From contig CACZPB010000179.1 of assembly GCA_902782905.1 (NCBI GenBank), positions 1 through 19,313 on the forward strand: a stretch of DNA of 19,313 nt. The letters are read 5' to 3'. This DNA comes from an uncultured bacterium (lineage in GTDB: Bacteria; Cyanobacteriota; Vampirovibrionia; Gastranaerophilales; Gastranaerophilaceae). A program made the position numbers and the translations under genes. The notes under the pieces were generated by a model, which searched no databases, was not told where the DNA came from, and saw nothing but the letters and a program-made list of their open reading frames with translations. The first letter of the stretch is position 1. Each line of letters opens with the position of its first letter. Below, piece after piece: positions 12,675 to 19,313 of this stretch.

Positions 12675-14930
12675 CTAATAATTGTATTCAGGAATGTTAA
12701 ATTCCTCATTATTTGCATCTTTTTCCACAAATTTGAGATAATAATTCAGCGCCGTATCTTTTGAGTTTTCATAAAACTCGTCTGAAATCAAAGCTTTATG
12801 AAGTTCTGTCCTTTCACCTGAATAATTACCCAAAACTCTTGAGAAGGTTTCAATGTTTTCCAAATCCTCACCTCCGCCGTAAGCTTTTGTCTTGGCATCA
12901 GTTCCGGATGGTCTGATTTCTATATACTTATCGGCAAATTCAAGATATGTTCCGTCACCTACAAATTTTATTGCCTTTAAGTTGTCAAAATTAAGCTCAT
13001 TGAAAGCATTATTCAAAATCTTCTTTACATCTTCTATACCGATTTTGCCTTCCTTTACCGCTATCGCAAGCGAAAGATAGAACAAGTCATTCTTTGTACG
13101 TTGTTTTTCACCTTCCGTTTTTGATTTTTTGAGTTTCTCAATATCTGGCTCAGATTCGTTATAATAGGCAATGTCTTCTCTTACATCATATTTGGCAATA
13201 ATATCATTTTCTTCAAAAATCTCAGTCAAATACTCAGACAAAGTTTTATTATCTTCCTCAAGCTTTGCCGCAAGAGATGATGCAACAATAATTGCCTCTG
13301 TTGCACTTTTTTCTCTCATTGCAATAGCTTTCCTGCCGGAGAGTGATTCTATCAAATCTTCTGAACCCATAATCATTCCGCCGGATTCTTCACCGCCGAA
13401 TATCATTCTTGGTTGAACCCCAAGATTTATAGAGTTACCGAAAACATCGTCCACAACAACATCTCCCTGAGGATTGTTCTTAATTTGAAGTTCAACTTTT
13501 TTCATAATATTGGCGATTTCTTTGAACCCGACAGGAACATTGACAACTTTTATATTGTTTGCCTTCGCCCATTCATCCCAAGAAAGCGCTGAAGCTGTAG
13601 TCTTAATCATAAATCTCGGATGGTTTTTGAAAGCACCCGCTGATTTTAATTGTTTAACCCTATAGTCCATAAGCATTAAGAATGCTTGATTTGCACTGTA
13701 TACGGTAAGTATTCTGCTCTCACTCAAAGGTATATAGGAAATTCCGAAATCATCCAGCATCGGCTCATTACCAACTGCCTCTATTTGACAAACCGTAAGT
13801 CTGTCGTGGTCTGGGTCAGTTATCAAAACTATCGTACCTAAAGGCATATCTGCTAAAACTTTTTCATAATGAAGTGACTCAATTACAGGGAAAAACTTTT
13901 CACCGTTTTGACGTTTAGCAACAACTGTGGCATCAACCGAGTAATCATAAAAAGTTTTATTTCCTTTTGGGTCAGTATCATACTTGCCAATAGAGTGGAA
14001 AAACGGGTCTTCTTCTATATTATTCCAAATGTATTTATCAGAAATTCCGAGCTTTTCAAGTACTCTGCTTAACGTCCTGTACGCGCAGCCTCCAACACTT
14101 TCAACAAAAAGTTTTGAACTCATTTTCTTTACGCCGTCAAGATTTTTTGCCACACCGGATTGCAAGTACTCTACATACAAATCGACACCGTCATTAAGCC
14201 TTGCCATAATATTTTCGTCGATTAAAGGATTGTTTTTTGCGGCTATTTTGATTTCATAACTGCCATCTCTCTCAACAATATCAAATATTTCCTTAATTTT
14301 ATTAACAAACTCCAATGATTCTTCCGGCAAATACTGACTACCTTGAGAGTTCAAATCTTTTGTTGCCGTTTTTACGGAAATTCCGTGGCTTGAAGTTATA
14401 TATTCCCCTCCAACCAAATCAAGCTTGAAAGCCAAAAAAGAAGCAAGCCATATAGGAATAGTTTTTCTGCCTTCTGGAGTCAGCGTTCTTATACCTTGCG
14501 CAGCCTGAATTCTTGCAATAGCATCTAGATAAAGTTCCGAATTATATCTAACCTCGCTTCCAACAAGCTTTCTAATCTCTTTGCCTTCATATTTATCCCT
14601 TGCAACCAGCGCCTTTGCTAACGTTGCAAGCACAATACCTACAAGGTTAATAGGAAATCTGGTATCCTGAGGGTAAAGAATATTTTGAGGACCTCTTATG
14701 CCTGCTGTCGACACTTTTGCCTCCTTGGAGTAATTCGCAAACCAATCTTTTAAGTTCAATCCCTCAGGATTATCCTCAGAGTGCGGATAAAGATGCTCAC
14801 GCTTTAAAACGAACGAGAACTCTCCAACATTATCAAAATTCATCAAATCCATATTTTTTATATAATCAGGTGTTTTGTCAAAAACACTCTTAAACAGTTC
14901 ATTTTCAAGCTCACAACTTGGTTTTTTCAT
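12675..14930 (-). CDS. Alpha-D-phosphohexomutase (phosphoglucomutase/phosphomannomutase-like)
   Basis: 751 residues from the ATG at 14930, preceded by a purine-rich GGAGGAGAGAGG. It has all four family landmarks: the N-terminal STAGIRG (about 74-80), the phosphoserine loop TSSHG (about 179-183), the magnesium loop ITDPDHDRLTV, and the sugar and phosphate sites GGEESGG and RPSGTDAKTK. The enzyme interconverts hexose 1- and 6-phosphates through a phosphoserine, supplying precursors for glycan synthesis. Two oddities: it is much longer than usual (family mostly 440-580 residues), and the serine loop reads SSHG rather than ASHNP, with His in DPDHDR where Ala or Gly is common. It heads an operon with the GtrA-like and toroid genes. 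The exact hexose is uncertain. Confidence 0.88.
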   Translation of the reverse strand: MKKPSCELENELFKSVFDKTPDYIKNMDLMNFDNVGEFSFVLKREHLYPHSEDNPEGLNLKDWFANYSKEAKVSTAGIRGPQNILYPQDTRFPINLVGIVLATLAKALVARDKYEGKEIRKLVGSEVRYNSELYLDAIARIQAAQGIRTLTPEGRKTIPIWLASFLAFKLDLVGGEYITSSHGISVKTATKDLNSQGSQYLPEESLEFVNKIKEIFDIVERDGSYEIKIAAKNNPLIDENIMARLNDGVDLYVEYLQSGVAKNLDGVKKMSSKLFVESVGGCAYRTLSRVLEKLGISDKYIWNNIEEDPFFHSIGKYDTDPKGNKTFYDYSVDATVVAKRQNGEKFFPVIESLHYEKVLADMPLGTIVLITDPDHDRLTVCQIEAVGNEPMLDDFGISYIPLSESRILTVYSANQAFLMLMDYRVKQLKSAGAFKNHPRFMIKTTASALSWDEWAKANNIKVVNVPVGFKEIANIMKKVELQIKNNPQGDVVVDDVFGNSINLGVQPRMIFGGEESGGMIMGSEDLIESLSGRKAIAMREKSATEAIIVASSLAAKLEEDNKTLSEYLTEIFEENDIIAKYDVREDIAYYNESEPDIEKLKKSKTEGEKQRTKNDLFYLSLAIAVKEGKIGIEDVKKILNNAFNELNFDNLKAIKFVGDGTYLEFADKYIEIRPSGTDAKTKAYGGGEDLENIETFSRVLGNYSGERTELHKALISDEFYENSKDTALNYYLKFVEKDANNEEFNIPEYNY

Positions 14931-14959
14931 AATCCTCTCTCCTCCAAAACTGCTCTGCT

Positions 14960-14977
14960 CGTGGGTCAAGACCCACG
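14960..14977. repeat. 18-bp inverted repeat in the hexomutase leader
   Basis: CGTGGGTC-AA-GACCCACG has two perfect 8-base arms around a 2-base centre. It is GC-rich in an AT-rich spacer, 30 bases upstream of the hexomutase start. In RNA it would form a stable stem just before the ribosome binding site. Without a T run it is not a terminator. It could be a dispersed palindromic repeat or a translational control hairpin. Confidence 0.6.
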
Positions 14978-15009
14978 CTACTACTATATTTTATTTACTC
15001 TTATATTTA

Positions 15010-15041
15010 CCCCTTTGTTTACCCCCCTATTTACCCCCCCC
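15010..15041 (-). repeat. G4/G6/G8 tandem tract in the hexomutase operon leader
   Basis: On the minus strand the order is G8 (15041-15034), TAAATA, G6 (15027-15022), TAAACAAA, G4 (15013-15010), TAAATA: a decaying tandem repeat of G-run plus TAAA(T/C)A. It begins one base after the -10 TATAAT of the hexomutase promoter, so transcription should start inside or next to the G8 run. Four or more runs of three G can be drawn from it, so a G-quadruplex is possible. Length-variable homopolymers of this kind are typical slippage sites. Confidence 0.7.
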
Positions 15042-15042
15042 A

Positions 15043-15071
15043 ATTATATCATAAAACCTTAACAATTGTAA
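15043..15071 (-). promoter_or_regulatory. Promoter of the hexomutase-gtrA operon
   Basis: On the minus strand TTACAA (15071-15066), 17 bases, then TATAAT (15048-15043), a consensus -10. The G8 tract follows after a single T, giving a leader of about 105 bases before the ATG at 14930 that contains the G tracts and the 18-bp inverted repeat. Confidence 0.65.
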
Positions 15072-15092
15072 CAATATCCTACATCTAAAGGG

Positions 15093-15121
15093 TTGAAATA
15101 GATTAAAACATGTTTTATAAT
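15093..15121 (+). promoter_or_regulatory. fliD promoter with palindromic spacer
   Basis: TTGAAA (15093-15098), a 17-base spacer and the consensus TATAAT (15116-15121) lie 47 bases upstream of fliD. This is a housekeeping-type promoter; no sigma54 GG-N10-GC or sigma28 TAAA-GCCGATAA element is seen. A perfect palindrome AAAACATGTTTT (15105-15116) fills the end of the spacer and overlaps the -10. Confidence 0.65.
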
Positions 15122-15168
15122 GTGATATATAGTATACATACATTTTAAAACAAAAAGGATTTTGAAAG

Positions 15169-16920
15169 ATGGCAATTTCGTTCAGCGGCTTGGTTTCAGG
15201 CTTAGATACGTCTTCATGGGTTGAAGCATTTATTTCCGTTAAACAACAAAAAGTTGCAACAACTCAGCAGGAAGCACAAAAATATACAACGGTTAAAAAT
15301 ACTCTTAATGATACAAGAAGTGCTGTTTCATCACTCAGAACTTCTATAGAAAAGCTTACTGACGCAAAATTTGGCGGAGTATTTGACCTGTTTACCAAAA
15401 ACAGTGCGACATCATCAAATACCGATATATTTACAGCTACAGTTGGTTCTAATGCCCGCAGACAGAATTATGATATTTCTGTTCAACAGCTTGCAACATA
15501 TACAAAAGCTCTATCTAAAGAACCTGCAAGTACAGTTGCTGACGACTCAACCTCTTTGAAAAATCTCGGCATATCAACAGGTACTTTTACCGCTTATGTA
15601 AACGGCCATAAAAATACTTTAACAATTAACGAAGATGATACGTTGGGGGATTTAAAATCAAAACTTGAGAGCTTTGGTGTTAATACAGAAGTCGACGAGA
15701 GCGGTGTTTTACGCTTCTCGGCACTAAATGATGGTGATACAATTCACATCGGTGCTACAACCGACAGTTCAAATTTGACTTCTCTTGTAGGTCTTGAAAG
15801 ACAAGAAGACGGAACTTATGCTTCAACAAGTTCTATATACAAGGCTTCTACAGCATCAAGATTAACAGCAGAAGATGCCGGCTTTAATCAGGTAATAAAA
15901 GCTGGCACTTTCACAATAGGTAATGCGGAATTCACAATTGACGGTGATACAACATTATCATCATTAATTTCTCAGATTAATAGCAATGAAGAAGCACAAG
16001 CATACGCATATTGGGATGACGCAGCAGGTAAACTCTCAATAACTTCTACAAAAGAAGGTGCTTCTTACATAAATATTGAAGCCGGTACAAGCAACTTTAC
16101 CGATGTTATGGGCTTCACAACCTCAGAATGGGATGAAGAAGGAAACTTGCTCGCTTCAAGAATGTACACCGATACTCAAACTTTAGGTAAAAATGCAATA
16201 TTCTCTGTAAACGGAACAAGCATGGTTTCTACCTCAAACACAGTTACGGAAGACATTTCGAGAATGCAAGGCGTAACACTTACCCTTAACAGAGTCAGCA
16301 CAGAAGAAGACGGTCAAACATCTCTCAAGGTAACACAAGACACCTCAGGACTTGTTGATGCAGTAAAAGGATTTATAGAATCATACAACTCGTTTGTCAG
16401 CAAAATTGATACAGTAACGGCAAACGGAGCCGACCTTCACGGTGAAAGCTCCTTGACCAGCCTCAAAAACACCGTAAGAAGCTATGCTACAGGCAAAAAT
16501 GACAGTAACGGCGGCATATTTAACCTTCTTGCGGATATTGGCATCTCAACAAGTTCGGCTGATGCAGGCAATTTGAATGCTGATACAAATTCTTTAAGAT
16601 TAGACGAGAACAAGCTGCTAAAAGCATTAGAAGAAAATCCTGATTCCGTAAAGGCTCTCCTTGTAGGAGACAACAGCGTTCTGGGAATGATGGAGGATGC
16701 GGTTGAACAGAGCCTTAAAGCAACAGTAGGTTTCTTTGATGTAAAAACGAGTACATTGGATTCAAACATCAAAAAGATTAACGAAAAAGTAACAAAACAA
16801 AATAAGAGCATAGAAACATACAAAGCACAACTTGAGAAAAAATTCCAAGCTATGGAAAATATGATAGCTTCAATGCAACAGAATTACAGCTCTTTCTTGA
16901 GTTCTTCTGGACTTTCATAG
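15169..16920 (+). CDS. fliD: Flagellar filament cap protein FliD (HAP2)
   Basis: 583 residues. The N-terminus MAISFSGLVSGLDTSSWVEA is the FliD_N signature (S-G-L-D with a following amphipathic helix). The middle carries flagellin-hook IN-like beta repeats (for example IKAGTFTIGNAEFTIDGDTT and SLISQINSNEEAQAYAYWDD). The C-terminal FliD_C region ends in the coiled coil KSIETYKAQLEKKFQAMENM. FliD caps the growing filament and helps flagellin monomers fold into place outside the cell; it is exported by the flagellar type III system, hence no Sec signal peptide. The ATG has AAGGA nine bases upstream. The gene stands alone between its own promoter and a strong terminator; fliS and flagellin are not adjacent. 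The length is normal for the family. Confidence 0.93.
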   Translation: MAISFSGLVSGLDTSSWVEAFISVKQQKVATTQQEAQKYTTVKNTLNDTRSAVSSLRTSIEKLTDAKFGGVFDLFTKNSATSSNTDIFTATVGSNARRQNYDISVQQLATYTKALSKEPASTVADDSTSLKNLGISTGTFTAYVNGHKNTLTINEDDTLGDLKSKLESFGVNTEVDESGVLRFSALNDGDTIHIGATTDSSNLTSLVGLERQEDGTYASTSSIYKASTASRLTAEDAGFNQVIKAGTFTIGNAEFTIDGDTTLSSLISQINSNEEAQAYAYWDDAAGKLSITSTKEGASYINIEAGTSNFTDVMGFTTSEWDEEGNLLASRMYTDTQTLGKNAIFSVNGTSMVSTSNTVTEDISRMQGVTLTLNRVSTEEDGQTSLKVTQDTSGLVDAVKGFIESYNSFVSKIDTVTANGADLHGESSLTSLKNTVRSYATGKNDSNGGIFNLLADIGISTSSADAGNLNADTNSLRLDENKLLKALEENPDSVKALLVGDNSVLGMMEDAVEQSLKATVGFFDVKTSTLDSNIKKINEKVTKQNKSIETYKAQLEKKFQAMENMIASMQQNYSSFLSSSGLS

Positions 16921-16942
16921 GCTTTGTGTTTTATAAAATTGT

Positions 16943-16976
16943 AAATAAAGGTGCGCCAAATGGCGCACCTTTATTT
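16943..16976. terminator. Bidirectional terminator between fliD and lepA
   Basis: A perfect 15-bp stem, AAATAAAGGTGCGCC (16943-16957) with GGCGCACCTTTATTT (16962-16976), and a 4-base AAAT loop. A-rich on one side and T-rich on the other, it can end fliD on the plus strand and lepA on the minus strand. It sits in the 71-base gap between these convergent genes. Confidence 0.92.
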
Positions 16977-16991
16977 CTTCATCAAGTTTAA

Positions 16992-18791
16992 TTATTCTTC
17001 ATCAAGGCTCAGAACTGCCATGAACGCTTCTTGCGGAACTTCAACTCTGCCTATTGCTTTCATGCGCTTTTTACCGCGTTTTTGTTTTTCCAAAAGTTTA
17101 CGTTTACGAGTAATATCACCACCGTAACACTTATCCAAAACGCTTTTTCTAAGAGCTTTAATATTTGTTCTTGCAATAACTCTGCCACCTATTGCAGCCT
17201 GTATGGGGACTTCAAACATCTGTCTTGGAATTATTGTTTTTAGTTTTTCTGTAAGCTTTTGACCTATATAATAAGCGTTGTCTTCGTGACAAATTACCGA
17301 AAGAGCATCAACAACTTCTCCGGCAAGCATTACATCAAGTTTTACAAGCTTTGAACGTTTATAATCACAAAATTCGTAATCGAGACTCGCATACCCTTTG
17401 GAGCGGGACTTTAATTGGTCATAAAAATCAGTAATTACTTCGCTCAATGGGATTTCGTATATCAAATCGACCCTTACTTTATCCAAATAATTCATATTGA
17501 TAAAAATGCCGCGTTTGGTTTGTGCCAAATCCATCAACGTACCGACAAACTCATTCGGTGTAATGATTGAAACCTTAACGTAAGGTTCCTCTATATAATC
17601 TCTATACTGTGCAGCGGGAAGATTTGCAGGGTTATCAATCTCAACGACTTCTCCGTTTGTTTTGTGTACCTTATAAATTACTGAAGGTGCTGTTGTTACA
17701 ATAGAAAGATCATATTCTCTCTCCAAACGTTCTTGAGCAATTTCCATATGAAGCATTCCCAAAAAACCGCATCTAAAGCCAAAACCAAGAGCTGATGATG
17801 TTTCAGGCTCAAAAGTAATTGAGCTGTCTGAAAGTTTAAGTTTTTCCAATGCTTCTTTTAATTCATGATAATCTTCATTATCGACAGGATACATGCCGGA
17901 AAACACCATAGGCAGAGCTTCTTTATACCCCGGAAGCGGTTCACTTGCTGGTGTTTCAACATGTGTAACCGTATCACCGACAAATCTTGTAATCTCTTTT
18001 ATAGAACCTGCAAAATAACCTACATCACCGCACACAAGTTCTTCAACCTGAACTCTGTTCGGAGTAAGATAACCGAGCTCGACTATTTCGTACTCTTTTC
18101 CTGATGCCATAAATTTGACCTTGTCACCAAGCCGCATTTTCCCGTCCATAATCTTGAAGAAGCAAAGAGTTCCGAGATACGGATCATAAGCGCTGTCGAA
18201 AACGAGTGCTCTCAGGGGTTTTTCGGTCGTATCAACAGGAGGAGGAACAAAATCCACTATAGCCTCCAAAACATCGGGAATTCCGACTCCGGTTTTTGCT
18301 GAAACCGGTATTGCCATTGAACAATCTATACCGAGAATTTCTTCGATTTCCTGCTTCACACGCTCTACATCTGCTGAAGGAAGATCAATTTTATTAATAA
18401 CAGGAATTATTTCCAAATTTTGTTCTATTGCCATATAAACATTGGCTAACGTTTGCGCCTCAACACCCTGCGTTGCATCGACAATAAGAAGTGCCCCCTC
18501 GCAAGCAGCAAGCGAACGCGAAACTTCGTAAGAAAAATCAACGTGCCCCGGAGTGTCAATAAGATTAAAAATATAATCCTCTCCTGCCTTTGATTTATAT
18601 TTCATTCTTGCAGCATTAAGCTTGATTGTAATTCCACGCTCTCTTTCGATATCCATAGTATCCAGAAGCTGCGCCTGCATATCCCTTTCCGCAATAGTTC
18701 CTGTCGCCTCAAGAAGCCTGTCCGCAAGTGTGGATTTGCCGTGGTCAATATGCGCTATTATACAAAAGTTTCTAACGTTTTCTCTGTTCAT
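16992..18791 (-). CDS. lepA: Elongation factor 4 (LepA), ribosome-bound GTPase
   Basis: 599 residues, the usual LepA length. GTPase motifs are all present: AHIDHGKST (13-21, P loop), RERGITI (switch I), DTPGH, NKID and SAK. They are followed by EF-G-like domains II, III and V and the LepA-specific C-terminal domain with GGDITRKRKLLEKQKRGKKR and the ending GRVEVPQEAFMAVL. EF4 acts on the ribosome in translation under stress and in 30S maturation. The start MNRENVRNFCIIAHIDHGKS fits the family exactly. There is no ribosome binding site; a -10 TATAAT lies only six bases upstream of the ATG, suggesting an mRNA with little or no leader. Confidence 0.97.
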   Translation of the reverse strand: MNRENVRNFCIIAHIDHGKSTLADRLLEATGTIAERDMQAQLLDTMDIERERGITIKLNAARMKYKSKAGEDYIFNLIDTPGHVDFSYEVSRSLAACEGALLIVDATQGVEAQTLANVYMAIEQNLEIIPVINKIDLPSADVERVKQEIEEILGIDCSMAIPVSAKTGVGIPDVLEAIVDFVPPPVDTTEKPLRALVFDSAYDPYLGTLCFFKIMDGKMRLGDKVKFMASGKEYEIVELGYLTPNRVQVEELVCGDVGYFAGSIKEITRFVGDTVTHVETPASEPLPGYKEALPMVFSGMYPVDNEDYHELKEALEKLKLSDSSITFEPETSSALGFGFRCGFLGMLHMEIAQERLEREYDLSIVTTAPSVIYKVHKTNGEVVEIDNPANLPAAQYRDYIEEPYVKVSIITPNEFVGTLMDLAQTKRGIFINMNYLDKVRVDLIYEIPLSEVITDFYDQLKSRSKGYASLDYEFCDYKRSKLVKLDVMLAGEVVDALSVICHEDNAYYIGQKLTEKLKTIIPRQMFEVPIQAAIGGRVIARTNIKALRKSVLDKCYGGDITRKRKLLEKQKRGKKRMKAIGRVEVPQEAFMAVLSLDEE

Positions 18792-18797
18792 AGCTTA

Positions 18798-18803
18798 ATT
18801 ATA
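18798..18803 (-). promoter_or_regulatory. lepA -10 element directly before the start codon
   Basis: On the minus strand a consensus TATAAT (18803-18798) is followed by TAAGCT and then the ATG at 18791, so transcription should start at or next to the start codon. No good -35 is seen at 16-18 bases, which weakens the case. Confidence 0.45.
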
Positions 18804-18884
18804 TCTCAAACATAGTTAAGTTGGTGAGAATATTACACACATCCCGCACCTGTACTTTTTATACACCAAAATATAAAATCAGAG

Positions 18885-18913
18885 TTGATTTTTTACTCAA
18901 AAAACACTATGAT
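18885..18913 (+). promoter_or_regulatory. relA/spoT promoter just before the start codon
   Basis: TTGATT (18885-18890), 17 bases, then TATGAT (18908-18913). The ATG at 18923 lies nine bases after the -10, so the transcript from this promoter would have a leader of only about three bases. No Shine-Dalgarno sequence precedes the ATG. Confidence 0.5.
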
Positions 18914-18922
18914 AGCTATATT

Positions 18923-19313
18923 ATGGAACAGTATACAATCTCGTTTGATGAAATAAGAGCACTTTTAGTTGAGAAGCAGTACCACGAAGAAGATATAGAA
19001 GAACTTGAACGTGCATTTGAGTTTGCAAAGAAACTCCACGCAGGTCAGTATCGAGTATCGGAAGAACCGTACATTATTCATCCGATGGAAGTTGTAAAAA
19101 TACTAATCGGATTGAGAGCTGATAAAGATACTCTTATGGCAGGTTTTCTTCACGACATTCTTGAAGATACCGATACAAAGCCTGAAGAAATTAAAGAGCT
19201 TTTTGGTGATGACGTTCTGAATCTGGTTCAGGGTGTTACAAAACTCGGGAAATTACAGTTTAAATCAACAGAAGAACGCCAAGCGGAGAACTTCAGAAGA
19301 ATGTTTATTGCAA
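18923..19313 (+). CDS. relA: RelA/SpoT-family (p)ppGpp hydrolase/synthetase, N-terminal part
   Basis: The first 130 residues of an RSH enzyme; the rest lies beyond the right edge. The N-terminal HD hydrolase domain is intact: IIHPMEVVKIL with His53, AGFLHDILEDT with His77-Asp78 and Glu81-Asp82, and LVQGVTKLGKLQF. These positions coincide with the hydrolase residues of the well-studied bifunctional Rel from Streptococcus, supporting the chosen ATG and pointing to an active hydrolase rather than the degenerate domain of enterobacterial RelA. The synthetase and regulatory domains are not in the window. The long enzyme controls (p)ppGpp levels in the stringent response. The gene is divergent from lepA across a 131-base intergenic region. 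Confidence 0.93.
   Translation, partial: MEQYTISFDEIRALLVEKQYHEEDIEELERAFEFAKKLHAGQYRVSEEPYIIHPMEVVKILIGLRADKDTLMAGFLHDILEDTDTKPEEIKELFGDDVLNLVQGVTKLGKLQFKSTEERQAENFRRMFIA

Overview
The window comes from a low-GC bacterium using the standard genetic code, with Shine-Dalgarno starts and Gram-negative-style envelope genes. It encodes a flagellar cap protein and a Maf-type flagellin glycosyltransferase, and it has many small glycine-rich hydrophobic proteins, some carrying an SF(K/R)G element near the N-terminus. Together these suggest a non-photosynthetic cyanobacterial-sister lineage (Gastranaerophilales/Vampirovibrionia, 'Melainabacteria'). That placement is inferred from gene style, not from a marker-gene comparison.

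Layout. (1) 1-628, minus strand: the end of a ribosomal-protein operon, infA-rpmJ-rpsM (rpsM cut by the window edge), with an unexpectedly long hairpin-rich spacer between rpmJ and rpsM. (2) 894-7514, minus strand: an envelope block. It holds a divergent Hcp (prismane) homologue that has lost most metal-cluster ligands, a polytopic membrane protein, two tandem paralogous exported proteins, a Maf/DUF115 glycosyltransferase and a small exported protein. (3) 7606-9648, mostly plus strand: a glycine-zipper protein, a YhaM-like OB-fold/HD 3'-5' exoribonuclease and a two-helix membrane protein. A 46-codon gene with a near-perfect ribosome binding site lies on the minus strand. (4) 9657-11046, minus strand: a two-gene operon of a HEAT-repeat protein with a Q/N/Y/P-rich N-terminus and a glycine-rich hydrophobic protein. 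(5) 11150-14930, minus strand: a tight three-gene operon of an alpha-D-phosphohexomutase, a GtrA-family flippase-like protein and a membrane-anchored helical-toroid protein, probably for surface polysaccharide. (6) 15169-16920, plus strand: fliD, ending at a strong bidirectional terminator. (7) 16992-18791, minus strand: lepA, divergent from a RelA/SpoT gene that runs off the right edge.

The hexomutase/GtrA operon, Maf protein and FliD together suggest a sugar-decorated cell surface and flagellum. The observations most worth following are the Hcp homologue with its ligand set dismantled, a G8/G6/G4 tract at the predicted transcription start of the hexomutase operon, the unlisted 46-aa gene with its extended ribosome binding site, the tandem exported paralogues with a half-TolC-like coil, and near-leaderless starts for lepA and relA. 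I saw no CRISPR array, insertion sequence, tRNA or rRNA.
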